Positions 23,615 through 34,110 of a stretch of DNA of 61,672 nucleotides are shown here, in pieces. The position numbers were made by a program, and so were the translations under genes. The DNA comes from Caldithrix sp. (GTDB lineage Bacteria; Zhuqueibacterota; Zhuqueibacteria; Thermofontimicrobiales; Sulfurfontimicrobiaceae). Location: assembly GCA_020722815.1 (NCBI GenBank), contig DYKB01000038.1, positions 1 to 61,672 of the forward strand. The letters are read 5' to 3'. Positions within the stretch are counted from its first letter, which is position 1. Each line of letters begins with the position of its first letter. The notes under the pieces are model-generated. The model made no database searches. It saw only the letters and a list, made by a program, of their open reading frames with translations, and was not told the DNA's origin.

Positions 23615-26600
23615 CTATTTAAAAAACGACATCGGCTTCACTAATTTTAAAACCTGCCGGTCAGAATCCTTTGAAAGCACCTCAAGCTGATAAAAATAGA
23701 TCCCGGAAGCAACCTGCTGACCATTTTCATTCAGCGAATTCCAATTCACAAAATGTTGACCGGCCGGTTTAATTCCATTTTCCAGGACTTTTAATTGTTC
23801 ACCCCGCAGATTAAAAATCTTTAGCGTTACCTGAGCTTCAAAAGGTAAATCATAATGAATCGTTGTTGATGGATTGAAGGGATTGGGATAATTTTGAAAT
23901 AAAATAAACGCAGTCGGCATTTCAGTCGGCACTTTTTCGAATGGTTCAGCATTTTCCTTTGCTAAATTCAGATTTGTCCCGACAACCTGAATTGCCGAAA
24001 TTTTCGGGTCTTCCACCTGACGAATAAAATCAATATTAAGCTGGCCATCTGTTACATTAACCGTGTACGTATACGACAGTGCCTGATCATGGCCGGCAAT
24101 CAAATAAATATCCAGTCGCGTCAGAACCTGATTTCCTTCAAGCTGAACATGGAAAATTCGTTTGGAAGCTTCGGTAAAATAAAGTTCGGCAAAAAGCAAG
24201 GTCACTTGATATGTTCCATTCGGGACATCAAACTGATAGGCACTTAATCCCCAGCGCTCTGACTGGTAAAGCTGATCATCCTGAGTTGAACCGATTGCAT
24301 GCTGGGTTGAGTATCGGCTACCATTGATGTAACCCCAGCTACCCGTATGATACATCTGATCCGCCAGCCAGCGACGGCCCTGGGTATCTGTATAGCCATA
24401 ACTGCTGCCACAATTCACCCGCTGTTCGTAAACCACGGTACTTTGAACAGATAAATTCACTTGAATTTGTCGATTTCCGCCATCAGAAAGGATATCAATC
24501 AATCCGCTATAATTACCATCCGTCAGTCCGGAGCGATCGACCGTTACCTGAACCTGTTGACTGGTCCCCGCAGCCAGGGTTCCGGAATTCGGTTGTATAG
24601 TTGTCAGCCAGCTTTGATCGGGATTTTCCGCCGTATTCCAGTTCAAACTCCCGCTCCCGCTATTGGATACCGTAAAAGTCAGGCTATTTGTCAGATTTCC
24701 AAAATCGAGGGTTGCAACAGAAACGGCTAAAGTTGGTTTTGCAACACCTGAAAATACTTCAATCGCCGCAATTTTTGCTTTATCCTTCATGGCACTAAAT
24801 TCAATATCCAGCCGGCCATCCTTTACAGCGATATTTCCGTAATTATAAATCAGGGCAGCATCATGTCCCACCAGACGATAAATATCGAGACTACTTAAAA
24901 CCGGCGTACCTTCAATTTTGATATCCATATAGCGCCTGTCTCGGGCAGTGAAATAAATCTCGGCCAGATGGAGTCGCACCTGATACGTTCCATTGGGAAC
25001 ATCAAACTGATAGGCCGTCATTCCCCAGCGTTCGGTTTGATAGAGCGCATCTGCAGTTGTTCCGGAAATGGCATCTGGCGTTTGGTAAGTACTGCCATTA
25101 ACATAGCCAAAGCTCCCGGATGAATATGCCTGATCCGCAATCCATAAATTCCCTTCAGCATCCGTAAAATTGTTCCCACCCGCATTAAGCCGAACTTTAT
25201 AATCAGAAGTGCTGGCAACACTCATTAAAATATCAATTTTTGTGATCTGCTGATTGGCATTGATGGAAATCGCACCAGCATAATTCCCCGCTGGCAGATC
25301 TTTTCTATCAACTTTTATTATTAAACTTTGGGTTTGATTATAAACAAGCGTCCCATTTTCAGGGGTTATGCTGCTAATCCAACCCGAGTCCGGCGTTGCC
25401 GACCAGGTCAATACGCCACTACCGATATTTTTAAGCTCCAATGCCAATTCAGTTTTGGTGGTACCAAAATCCAGTTGAGTCGCTGAGACAGCAAGTGCTG
25501 GTTCACCGGGGACTTCAACTGTTACCACGACATTTTTATTTCCACCATTAGAAGAAATTTCCAGATTTGTTAAATAGGTTCCCGCCGCCAATCCGGTTCG
25601 ATCCACCTGAACAAGAATATCCTGCGAACTTCCATTCGCGAAACTCCCATTTGCCGGAGAAAATTCTGTCAACCAACCGAGATCAGGATTTTCAGTGGCT
25701 GCCCAATTTAAAGTGGCTGCGCCTGTATTAGCAATCGTTAGTAAACGCACGGTATCAATAGCCCCAAATTTTAATGTGTCAACCGCAACGGCCAGAACCG
25801 GTTCAGTGGGTGGCGTTACTGTACCAGTCGAAATTACCTCGATGGCACTAATTTTTGCCTGATCAATACTGGCGCTAAATCCAATATCCAAGCGTCCATC
25901 TATTACCTGAATGTCTGAAAAAGTATATGAGAGAGCCATATCATGACCGACTTCACGAAAAATATCCAGATTTGACAGGACAGTTTTTCCTTCGATGGAA
26001 ACACTCATCTTTCGCTGATCGACCTGTGTACAATAAATTTCTGCAAAATGTAAAACGACCTGATATAAACCATTGGGCACATCAAACCGATAAGCCGTCA
26101 TTCCCCAGCGCTCCGATTTATAAAGCGCTTGTGCCGATGTACCACTAATCGTATGCGATGTCGAGTAAGTTTGGCCATTTTCATAGCCAAAACCACCGGC
26201 AGAATACGCCTGATCCGCACGCCACAGATTATATTGATTATCCTGATAACTTCCACCACCGGCATTAATCCGGATGGCTGAAATAGTGGGATCGACAACA
26301 TTTAAAGAAACCACGACATTTTCGTCTTCAAAAGCAGCGTGAATCAGCAGGGAACCCTGATACGCACCCGGAGTGAGGCTATTCCGCTCTACGACGACAG
26401 CAATATCAACAGAACCACCACCGATTAAGGTACCACTGACTGGAGTTATTCCAGTAATCCAGGTTTGTTCGGGATTTTCAGAAATGGTCCAATCTACCGG
26501 CTCATCGCCTATATTTGAAAGCGTGAAGCTTAAAGTATTTTGTAAACTGCCAAAATCCAGCGTGGCTGTTGATACAGATATTCCAGTTGGAATAGTTGCG

Positions 26601-28597
26601 GTTCCAAACGGAAAAACACCCAGGTCCGCGCCATTTTTTCCTTTTCCGATGCAGGGCGAGCCGGCCGTGAGATGAAAATCACCATTTGAAACATCTACAA
26701 AGCCCGGCGCGCCAACTTCTTTTTCAAAAATGATATACGGGAGGGGACTTTCCCATTTTCCGGTGACAGGTGGCCATTTTTCATTACCGATATAGGAATA
26801 ATCAGCATAATTTCGGGCCCAGGCGTATAAATCCGCAAAATAGACAGAAGTACGCTGCGAATTGAAATTTCCCCAAACGATGCAATTATAGAAATCATGA
26901 GATGTGGCTGGGACAATCCCATCATGATAGGGGAGTTCCAGGCCGAATGCATCGTTTTTAACAATTGTTGAGTTCTTAACGATAACTTTGGCAGTCGTCA
27001 GTTCATTGATTTCGAGGGCACCGCAATATGAACGACATTTCCAGATCAATGCCCGGTCAATTTCAACGGTTCCGGATTGATTCAGTACTTCGACAAAAAT
27101 ACCGCCGCCCATCCAGCTCGATTCACAGGTATGAATAAAGACATTATTGATTTTGACATTCGTTTTTTCAACAACATTGATTCCAGCGCCATTCACCGCC
27201 TTCCCATTTTTCATGGTAAATCCATCGATGGTGCTATTGGCACCGGCAATCACGCAGGAACCATTGTTATTTCCATTAATCGTGGTTCGGGTAATCTGAT
27301 TCCAGACCGGCTCACGCTCAGCTAAATCATCTTCAGTTCCCTGAAATCCACCATAAAGATTGACATTATCCTTTAATACAACATTTTCCATGAATTCCCC
27401 GGCAGCAACCCGGATTTGCGCCCCAGCAGCAGCACTCACAATTGCCTCATTGATAGAGGTGAAAACAGGATTTTTGTCAATCCAGGCATCCGGACTGGTG
27501 ACAGGATGTCGCACATAAAGGATGCCGGCAAATGAAGTATCGGCTTTAATATCGAATAAAATATTGGAAGAAAAACTACCCCGCATTTTATTGGGGTTAA
27601 TTGTTTCAACCAACCATGTTCCAATAAATCCCTGTGTCAAATCAAAATTGGCCTGAATTCGATTGGTATTTTCAAAATTAATTGCAGCGGCTAAAATCTG
27701 AGCGCCACTTTCATGTTTCAAAAGGACATTCAGTCCATTCTCAAAAAAGTTACCTTCAATAACGACATTGAAATCATTCTGACTGATAAATCCAGAATTG
27801 GGGAGGCAACTGGTGATGATGGGCGCACGACCCGAAATCGTCTGAAGCAAAATTTCCTGCCATTTTTCCGCCATTAACTGATATCCCTGGTCATTTGGAT
27901 GCCAGCTATCACTCATTAAGGCAGTTTCCCAACCTGAAACGGCCGTAAAAGCCGACCACATATCCACCAGATGGACATTCGACCATTGAGCGGCAACCTG
28001 ACCAATGAGATTATTCAATTCGATGATTGCCGGATATCTTTCAATTCCCAATGGCGTATTCTGTAAACAGGGAATGATCCGGGCGAGAATGATCTGGATT
28101 TGTGGATCAAATTGATGAATCTGCTCAACGATTGTCTGGATATTATGCAAACTGCTATCCGGATCTATCGGGGTGGGTAAATCATTTGTCCCAATGTGCA
28201 AGAGGACAACATCCGGGTGATTTGCCTGGAGCATGGCTGATAGTTCCTGAAGAATATCAGCGGACATATATCCACTATAGCCTTCATGATTCCCGCCACC
28301 TTCGGTATTTCGACCCACCATTTCCAGATCCCAACCAGCATCTACCAGTCCCTGGAACAACGGAGCGCGATAGCCACCATTTCCAACCGCCAGTGTCCCG
28401 GCAGCACCATCAGCGCGATAGCCGCGCAAACCGTCGGCTTTGTATTTCAAATTATCAGTGCTCTGATCGTCAACTAAAAGTTCACCAAGCGTAATCGCGT
28501 CACCCAATGGCATCAGTTTTATTTGTGCCATCACCGGAGAAAAGAGCACCAGAAAAATAACCAACGAAATGTAAATAGTCAAAAGAACTCTCGGCAT
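23615..28597 (-). CDS. 1660-residue secreted SGNH/beta-helix/BACON/malectin protein with type IX sorting domain
   Basis: A signal peptide (1-24) is followed by an SGNH-hydrolase-like domain (about 25-250) with GYRAP, LLHIGTNDLP and DSWHPNDQGY. The first motif reads LGDAITLG, so the nucleophile serine is alanine (residue 34; the codon is GCG). Next come an IPT/TIG-like domain, a right-handed beta-helix/DUF1565 region (about 350-650), then BACON-like and malectin-like domains in the order B-M-B-B-M-B-M, and the FQNYPNPFNPSTTIHYDLP...GIYFYQLE sorting domain. Malectin and BACON modules suggest binding to glycans. It is likely anchored to or released from the cell surface. AGGGGG precedes the ATG. 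Confidence 0.9.
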   Translation of the reverse strand: MPRVLLTIYISLVIFLVLFSPVMAQIKLMPLGDAITLGELLVDDQSTDNLKYKADGLRGYRADGAAGTLAVGNGGYRAPLFQGLVDAGWDLEMVGRNTEGGGNHEGYSGYMSADILQELSAMLQANHPDVVLLHIGTNDLPTPIDPDSSLHNIQTIVEQIHQFDPQIQIILARIIPCLQNTPLGIERYPAIIELNNLIGQVAAQWSNVHLVDMWSAFTAVSGWETALMSDSWHPNDQGYQLMAEKWQEILLQTISGRAPIITSCLPNSGFISQNDFNVVIEGNFFENGLNVLLKHESGAQILAAAINFENTNRIQANFDLTQGFIGTWLVETINPNKMRGSFSSNILFDIKADTSFAGILYVRHPVTSPDAWIDKNPVFTSINEAIVSAAAGAQIRVAAGEFMENVVLKDNVNLYGGFQGTEDDLAEREPVWNQITRTTINGNNNGSCVIAGANSTIDGFTMKNGKAVNGAGINVVEKTNVKINNVFIHTCESSWMGGGIFVEVLNQSGTVEIDRALIWKCRSYCGALEINELTTAKVIVKNSTIVKNDAFGLELPYHDGIVPATSHDFYNCIVWGNFNSQRTSVYFADLYAWARNYADYSYIGNEKWPPVTGKWESPLPYIIFEKEVGAPGFVDVSNGDFHLTAGSPCIGKGKNGADLGVFPFGTATIPTGISVSTATLDFGSLQNTLSFTLSNIGDEPVDWTISENPEQTWITGITPVSGTLIGGGSVDIAVVVERNSLTPGAYQGSLLIHAAFEDENVVVSLNVVDPTISAIRINAGGGSYQDNQYNLWRADQAYSAGGFGYENGQTYSTSHTISGTSAQALYKSERWGMTAYRFDVPNGLYQVVLHFAEIYCTQVDQRKMSVSIEGKTVLSNLDIFREVGHDMALSYTFSDIQVIDGRLDIGFSASIDQAKISAIEVISTGTVTPPTEPVLAVAVDTLKFGAIDTVRLLTIANTGAATLNWAATENPDLGWLTEFSPANGSFANGSSQDILVQVDRTGLAAGTYLTNLEISSNGGNKNVVVTVEVPGEPALAVSATQLDFGTTKTELALELKNIGSGVLTWSATPDSGWISSITPENGTLVYNQTQSLIIKVDRKDLPAGNYAGAISINANQQITKIDILMSVASTSDYKVRLNAGGNNFTDAEGNLWIADQAYSSGSFGYVNGSTYQTPDAISGTTADALYQTERWGMTAYQFDVPNGTYQVRLHLAEIYFTARDRRYMDIKIEGTPVLSSLDIYRLVGHDAALIYNYGNIAVKDGRLDIEFSAMKDKAKIAAIEVFSGVAKPTLAVSVATLDFGNLTNSLTFTVSNSGSGSLNWNTAENPDQSWLTTIQPNSGTLAAGTSQQVQVTVDRSGLTDGNYSGLIDILSDGGNRQIQVNLSVQSTVVYEQRVNCGSSYGYTDTQGRRWLADQMYHTGSWGYINGSRYSTQHAIGSTQDDQLYQSERWGLSAYQFDVPNGTYQVTLLFAELYFTEASKRIFHVQLEGNQVLTRLDIYLIAGHDQALSYTYTVNVTDGQLNIDFIRQVEDPKISAIQVVGTNLNLAKENAEPFEKVPTEMPTAFILFQNYPNPFNPSTTIHYDLPFEAQVTLKIFNLRGEQLKVLENGIKPAGQHFVNWNSLNENGQQVASGIYFYQLEVLSKDSDRQVLKLVKPMSFFK

Positions 28598-28958
28598 CAG
28601 ACCCCCTAACCTCTATCAATATGTTTAAGACATCGAAATTAAAAGCATGCTATTGAAAAAATTATTCCCAGTCGCCATTGATGAAAACATCAAAACCAAA
28701 CAAAAATCAGCTTATCTTAAAGAATTTGAACTGGATAACCACCTTAATCCTTAATTTATTTTATTTTTACCAATAGAAAACCAATAATATATAATATATA
28801 GCTTTTGAAAAAAGAAGCAAGCAAAAGATGGCTTTGGGTATAAAAAACCCCGGCAGGATCAGGAGAATAATTCAGGAGACAATTTGTGGCTTCTACAATC
28901 AGATTGCATGTATATTCAAGGCGAAATGGTTTTCGGATAATATCATTGTCATCCCAAA

Positions 28959-29036
28959 GCCCTCACCCTAACCCTTTCCCAGAGGGAGAGGGAATAGCTA
29001 CGCCCTCTCCCCCCGGGAGAGGGTTGGGGTGAGGGC
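28959..29036. repeat. CCCTCACCCTAACCC palindromic repeat, copy 1
   Basis: GCCCTCACCCTAACCC... pairs with ...GGGTTGGGGTGAGGGC, with an inner GGGAGAGGG/CCCTCTCCC pair around AATAGCTACG. A near-identical copy is at 53228-53304. This repeat type is widespread in bacterial genomes. It lies in the 567-bp gap 28598-29164, which otherwise has only AT-rich DNA and a few ATTACGAATCACGCATT units near 29078. Confidence 0.8.
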
Positions 29037-29164
29037 AAGAGAAACCGAAAACCACTTTGGCTCAAGTATAACATTACATCATTACGAATCACGCATTAAG
29101 TTTCACGTCGGTAAATTTTAAAACTATTCGATTATCCATGAATGATGACATAACTTGAAGTTTA

Positions 29165-32100
29165 TCATTCATTTCGAATCGCCGTCAATAAATTTCCCCG
29201 GAGTGCCAGTTGTGTGGCAGCCCAGGTCCAGGCGATTCCGCTGGAGACAATGGCAAGCAAGGTCAGAAAGAGGAAGATGAATGGAATTTCATTTTTCATC
29301 GTAAACGACATGGGTAAGATAGCAAAAAAAGCCGCCACGGTACCGACCAGAAATCCACCGGCAAGTAACCAGGAGTGTTCAGTAAAAATAAGCTGCCGCA
29401 GCATTGGCCGAGAAAACCCCACCGCACGTAGCACCGCCAGTTCACCCCGGCGTTCGAGGACATTTCTGAGGACAACGATACCAAGCCCTACGGTACCTAA
29501 AACGAGTCCCAGCCCCCCCAAGGCGAGAAAAATGGCAAGATAGGTATTTTGAACAATGTTGAATCGCGCCAGTTGATTGGCAGTGGTATTCAGATCAATC
29601 CCATAATTATGAAAATTTTGATTAATCTGATCGAAAAGGGTTTTTTCTTTTTTCTCGGGAACATCCGCTAAAAAAAGCTTGGAGCCACTGATGGAAGGAA
29701 AATGTTCCAGGAAAAATTTATCAGCAATGAGCACATTTCCCTGAAAAACAGAATTTGCCAGCCCGCCAATTAACCGGAGCCTGATTTTTTGTCCATTTTC
29801 ATCGACAAAATGGAGGGTATCGCCAATGGATTTTCCGAATCCCCAGATGATCACCGTTTGATCCGCAATGGCCGGGATGACATATTGATCCAATCGCGTA
29901 TTGAGCATCAGCCAGGGATGCTCAGCATCGACCTCGGGACTTAATTGTGCGAAGGAAAAGGCGCCGCGGCTGTCCAACTCCTCAGGCCGGACACCCAGGA
30001 TCCGGGGCTGGTGAACCCGGTTTAAATTCAAACAACTGGCATCATCCCCTTCCCGAACATGCATCTGGACAAAACGAACCGCATCATACGCCGAATCACT
30101 CAATCCAAAATATTGCCGGCCTTCGGGACTATTCAAATCATAAAGCACCGGTATCGATGTTTCAGCATATAAACTGAAACCACCTGTTCCAGCCTGACGA
30201 TTTCGTGGATTTTGAATCAGTCCTTGTTGGTTTGCACTCACCGCGATCAAACTAAAAATCCCGCAGGCCAGAATTGAAATTGTGGCCAGACTTCTGCGAT
30301 AACGGCGGATCAGATTCCGGAAGCTCAGCATGGGGAGCGTTGTTTTCAGAAATGCAGAACGCCAGGCCTGACGTATTAATAAAATGTAGAGAAAAGCCAA
30401 TAATCCCGCCAGCAGGAGGGCACCCGCTCCAAAAAAAGCACCGGTGGCAGCACTCACTTTGCCAGACACCCCGAAAATTGTCATGACCAGGGCTCCTGTC
30501 AACGTCAGAAATAGAAGCCAATAAGTAAAAGACAACTTTTTTTCCGGTGGTGGTAAAGTGGAAATTAAATCAGCCTGTTGCAGTTCCGTTATCGGATGCA
30601 GCATCTGCTTTCGAATGGTGAACCATATCGACAGGAAGGCCATTGCCAAACCAGCGAACAGACCAATCAGGAGCGATCCGGATTTAAAATGACTTTGCAG
30701 CGCCGATGTGCCGACAATATCCTGCCAAATCGTTCCCAACGCCCAGATGATAAACTGATTATAAAACAGCCCCAGAAAAATACCACAGAAGCTCCCGGCA
30801 CTGGCAATGATAGCGCCTTCTGTCAGAAAAAACGTTTTGACTTTTTTCTCCGTAAAACCAAGTGCCAGCAAAACCCCGGTTTCTTTCGCCCGGACCTCGA
30901 TACTAAAATTATAAAGGAGACCGGTCAACAGCAGCGCGGCGACAATAATAAAAAAGCTTAAACCGAGGAAAAGTTGACCGAAATCAACAGCTTCCGAGCT
31001 GGCCTGAAGACTATTCGCTCGCACCGGTTGAACAACAAAACCCAGATTAGCTGGCTCTATTTGGTCAAGTATTCTGTTCTCAATATCAGATTCGGCTAAT
31101 TGCATCGGGAAACGAATCGCCGTCAAGTTTCCAAAACGATTACTCCAGATCTTTTGAGCCTTTTCCAGCGAAATAAATGCCTTTGGTGTCCCGCGATACT
31201 GATTCCAATAGGCTTCATCTTTCTTACGAATCAACTTCAAGTCGATTGGAATCCCCGGTTCCCAATCGCTGCAGCTTTCGGCATTCGCAAATCCCGGAAA
31301 ATCCGGCATCAGCGTCTTATCCGCGGCAAATCCCTGAATCGGCACAACCTGACGAACCCGAAATTTGGTTGATTTTTCTTCCAATCTTTGTAACGGGTGC
31401 AGCACATAATATCGAATTTCCAGCTCAGCCCCTTTTTGAATCCCCAGATCACTGGCTAACCATTCATTGATAATAATTTCATCTTCAGCCAGGTCGGCTG
31501 GAACCAGCGGCGCACCGGCTGCTGCAATAAAAGAATATGGCGAAGTTCTTCTGTCAGCCCGGAACTGATTCACAAAGTAAGTAAAAATTCCCTCACTATT
31601 GAAACTAACATTCAACGCGGCTTGAGTCAATGTAGAATCGATAAAAATTCGGTCAGATTTGAGTTCCCATCGATTAAGGGATGGTATTTTCTGGAATTTA
31701 AGCGCGGCATCCGGCAACTTCCAGGTATTTTTTAATAACGAATTTAGTCTATCTTCATTTATTACATGTGGTAAATTTTCAGGGAACAGGATGAGATTGA
31801 TTCGATCCGGCCATTCCATTTTCTGACTGAGGAAATGATAATTCAGGAATATAGTATAAGGAATGTTTTGATTGGCCCGCAAACTAAAGCGGCCACCGGT
31901 TTCATCGGGAATGATAGCCCCGATAGTTAGCCGGAAGGCAATAGAAGAACGCTCGCGCGTTGAAAGCGGGACATCCTGCGGCAGGGCATCGACTTTTTCG
32001 ACCCGGATGAGCAATTCTTCTCCGGGGGCCAGATTTAAACGCGAAGCCAATTGCTGATTAATAACAGCCTGCTCCGGACCAATGGTTTGCAGTTGATTTT

Positions 32101-32464
32101 CCCCCGACCACAGATTCCAAAACCCGTCTTCAATACCATAGACCTGAACCTGATTGACGCGTTGAATTCCGCCTTCTTTGATGGCAATCCCGTCTAACTG
32201 AAGCACCGGAACAAGTGGTGAATCGAGAGAATCACTCAATTCCTCTGCCAGGGCTTTTCTGACAAAACGTTCTCCTGTTGCCAACGCAAACTCAGTTTTT
32301 CCGAGCCGTGAAAGTGCCAATTCTTTGAGGCTATATTTCACAGAATCCCCTACCACCAGTGCCCCAACTAAAATCGCAGTACTGATAATCGTTCCCAGAA
32401 AAACGCCCAGATAAGCGCGCCAGTAAAATCGTACACTTTTAATTATATAGATCCAAAATTTCAT
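29165..32464 (-). CDS. large FtsX-type ABC transporter permease
   Basis: The 1099-residue protein has an N-terminal span (FLGTIISTAILVGALVVGDSV), a first large periplasmic domain, three spans at about 500-640 including IEVRAKETGVLLALGFTEKKVKTFFL, two more spans, a second periplasmic domain after LPMLSFRNLIRRYRRSLATISIL, and a final FtsX block (LERRGELAVLRAVGFSRPMLRQLIF, spans to the C-terminus). The duplicated FtsX architecture resembles the MacB/LolC-E and YbbP types, which move lipids, lipoproteins or peptides. No ATPase gene adjoins it within the window. The ATG is preceded by GGAG; the TTG one codon earlier is unlikely. Confidence 0.85.
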   Translation of the reverse strand: MKFWIYIIKSVRFYWRAYLGVFLGTIISTAILVGALVVGDSVKYSLKELALSRLGKTEFALATGERFVRKALAEELSDSLDSPLVPVLQLDGIAIKEGGIQRVNQVQVYGIEDGFWNLWSGENQLQTIGPEQAVINQQLASRLNLAPGEELLIRVEKVDALPQDVPLSTRERSSIAFRLTIGAIIPDETGGRFSLRANQNIPYTIFLNYHFLSQKMEWPDRINLILFPENLPHVINEDRLNSLLKNTWKLPDAALKFQKIPSLNRWELKSDRIFIDSTLTQAALNVSFNSEGIFTYFVNQFRADRRTSPYSFIAAAGAPLVPADLAEDEIIINEWLASDLGIQKGAELEIRYYVLHPLQRLEEKSTKFRVRQVVPIQGFAADKTLMPDFPGFANAESCSDWEPGIPIDLKLIRKKDEAYWNQYRGTPKAFISLEKAQKIWSNRFGNLTAIRFPMQLAESDIENRILDQIEPANLGFVVQPVRANSLQASSEAVDFGQLFLGLSFFIIVAALLLTGLLYNFSIEVRAKETGVLLALGFTEKKVKTFFLTEGAIIASAGSFCGIFLGLFYNQFIIWALGTIWQDIVGTSALQSHFKSGSLLIGLFAGLAMAFLSIWFTIRKQMLHPITELQQADLISTLPPPEKKLSFTYWLLFLTLTGALVMTIFGVSGKVSAATGAFFGAGALLLAGLLAFLYILLIRQAWRSAFLKTTLPMLSFRNLIRRYRRSLATISILACGIFSLIAVSANQQGLIQNPRNRQAGTGGFSLYAETSIPVLYDLNSPEGRQYFGLSDSAYDAVRFVQMHVREGDDASCLNLNRVHQPRILGVRPEELDSRGAFSFAQLSPEVDAEHPWLMLNTRLDQYVIPAIADQTVIIWGFGKSIGDTLHFVDENGQKIRLRLIGGLANSVFQGNVLIADKFFLEHFPSISGSKLFLADVPEKKEKTLFDQINQNFHNYGIDLNTTANQLARFNIVQNTYLAIFLALGGLGLVLGTVGLGIVVLRNVLERRGELAVLRAVGFSRPMLRQLIFTEHSWLLAGGFLVGTVAAFFAILPMSFTMKNEIPFIFLFLTLLAIVSSGIAWTWAATQLALRGNLLTAIRNE

Positions 32465-32534
32465 CAACAGGCTCCGGTGGTACTAAAAAATCATTATATT
32501 CTTATTATGGTGATAAATTTTATCATTGGATGGA

Positions 32535-32615
32535 AGCTGATACGTAAATACGTAACATCCCATCTCTTCACGCATTACGCTTTACGCATCACGTATTACG
32601 CCTCACGCTTTACAC
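32535..32615. repeat. GCGTAATGCG-type repeat cluster
   Basis: Degenerate 8-10 bp units (GATACGTAAATACGTAAC, then CACGCATTACGCTTTACGC, ATCACGTATTACGCC, TCACGC) fill the gap between SixA and the FtsX permease gene. They could form several alternative hairpins. The gap otherwise holds nothing recognised. Confidence 0.6.
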
Positions 32616-32656
32616 GCAACCAATTCCATTAAATAGCATAAAATTCTTTTCATTAA

Positions 32657-33154
32657 TCACTTAATATGCTTTTTCGGATAATCAAAAAAAATCATCGTTC
32701 CACTTTCCGGCGTGATTTGCTGCCAGGTCGTGACATCAAAGCCGGCACAAAATATACCGCTGGTCGGAATTTTTTCAAATCGTTCGGTTGTCAAATATTG
32801 CGCAAAATCGGTTAAACCGGGATTATGCCCCACCAACATCACTTCATTCAGGTTATTATCCAGCTTGTGCACGACTCCCAGCAATTCTTCAACATCCCCG
32901 CCATACATGGCACTGGGTTTGATGATTTTTTTCAGCGGATAAGCCAGCCGATCGGCAAATAGTGCGGCGGTTTGCATTGCCCGGACAGCGTTACTGGAAA
33001 CCAGCAGATCAATTTTGATATTCATCTCCCGCAGCCGAAACCCCATGAAAGATGCATCATGCTCTCCGCGTTTATTCAGCGGGCGATCAAAATCATCCAG
33101 ATCCGGATCATCCCAACTGGATTTGGCATGTCTGACCAGATATAATTTTTTCAT
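32657..33154 (-). CDS. sixA: SixA-like phosphohistidine phosphatase
   Basis: The 165-residue protein is of the histidine phosphatase (RHG) superfamily. The N-terminus MKKLYLVRHAKSSW carries Arg8-His9, and then FDRPLNKRGEHDASFMG, VSSNAVRAMQTAALF and EVMLVGHNPGLTDF (second catalytic His) follow. SixA in E. coli removes phosphate from histidine phosphotransfer proteins or PtsP; substrates of homologues in other phyla are mostly unproven. It is monocistronic. Confidence 0.92.
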   Translation of the reverse strand: MKKLYLVRHAKSSWDDPDLDDFDRPLNKRGEHDASFMGFRLREMNIKIDLLVSSNAVRAMQTAALFADRLAYPLKKIIKPSAMYGGDVEELLGVVHKLDNNLNEVMLVGHNPGLTDFAQYLTTERFEKIPTSGIFCAGFDVTTWQQITPESGTMIFFDYPKKHIK

Positions 33155-33238
33155 GCAAGTAAATTCCCGTTTATGGATACAACTTCAACGCTATTTCAAC
33201 CAATAATTTACCGGGTTGATAACTTTCTTATTTCTTAC

Positions 33239-33302
33239 CAGGATAACAGGAATGACTGGATCGTTCTTATCATCCATCCCGTTCATCCTGAAAATCCTGT
33301 CC
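33239..33302. repeat. ACAGGAT-type inverted repeat, copy 1
   Basis: CAGGATAACAGGAATGACTGGAT is followed by ATCC...CATCCTGAAAATCCTGTCC, giving an imperfect inverted repeat. A better version is at 37268-37354. It ends in a T-run on the plus strand and lies between the leftward LOG and SixA genes. Confidence 0.55.
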
Positions 33303-33346
33303 ATTTTTTTGTCTTATGATCAACTATTAATTTTTAAATAACAGAA

Positions 33347-33931
33347 TTAAATCGCCGCGAATTTTCGCGCACTTTGCGACCATTTCACTGAATTCTGAAA
33401 AGCATCCATCACTTCTGAAACTTCATCGACGATTGTCCACATGGAAAGATGCCGGGGATCCATAAATTTCTCGTTGACCGCATGCTGCATCAATTGCGAA
33501 AGATGGTTATAAAAACCCAATGTATTAATCAAAACGATAGGCCCCAGAAATAAACCCAGCCGTTTCATCGTAATGGCCTCAAACAATTCTTCAAGCGTTC
33601 CGGAACCACCTGGCAGGGCAATCACCGCATCAGCACTTTCCAGCATCTGCCTTTTCCGCTCACGCATATTTTCGACAATAATAAGCTCCGTCAGGCCCGG
33701 ATGTGCCCATTCCAGATCGACCATAAATTGCGGCATCACGCCGATCACCTGACCACCAGCGGCCAATGCTCCATCTGCCAACGCTCCCATAGAACCCACT
33801 GCACCACCACCATAGATAACCGTCATCGATTGCTTCGCCAACAAAAGCCCCAATTCTCGCGCCACGTCCCGATAAATCGGCTCCGCCTGGCGACTCGATG
33901 CACAAAATACACAGACCTTTTTAATTGTCAT
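33347..33931 (-). CDS. LOG family protein (nucleoside monophosphate phosphoribohydrolase)
   Basis: The 194-residue protein is a full-length TIGR00730/LOG member. It starts with KVCVFCASSRQAEPIY, then VIYGGGAVGSMGALADGALAAGG, MRERKRQML and the signature LPGGSGTLEELFE. Family enzymes split cytokinin ribotides or other nucleoside 5'-monophosphates to base and ribose 5-phosphate. In non-plant-associated bacteria the usual substrate is probably AMP-like. Cytoplasmic. GGAAAAG lies before the ATG. Confidence 0.92.
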   Translation of the reverse strand: MTIKKVCVFCASSRQAEPIYRDVARELGLLLAKQSMTVIYGGGAVGSMGALADGALAAGGQVIGVMPQFMVDLEWAHPGLTELIIVENMRERKRQMLESADAVIALPGGSGTLEELFEAITMKRLGLFLGPIVLINTLGFYNHLSQLMQHAVNEKFMDPRHLSMWTIVDEVSEVMDAFQNSVKWSQSARKFAAI

Positions 33932-34003
33932 TCAGCTTTTCCAGAATCCGTTTGGTTACTTCAATTAATCATTAATCGCTTTTTAGTTAACCTGAATAAT
34001 TCA

Positions 34004-34104
34004 TTGCCACGAAGGCACAAAGGCACGAAGCAGAATAAATAGTTTTAACAAAAGATAATCCATCATGAAATATTTTCTTTGTGTCTTCGCGACTTCGTGG
34101 CAAA
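34004..34104. repeat. TGCCACGAAGGCACAAAGGC inverted repeat
   Basis: TTGCCACGAAGGCACAAAGG at about 34004-34023 is complemented by CTTTGTGTCTTCGCGACTT and CGTGGCAA at 34078-34104. It lies between two leftward genes. Related CACGCAAAGACGCGAAGACG units occur at 41802-41841. This is a repeat type known from many bacterial genomes. Confidence 0.7.
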
Positions 34105-34110
34105 AATTTA

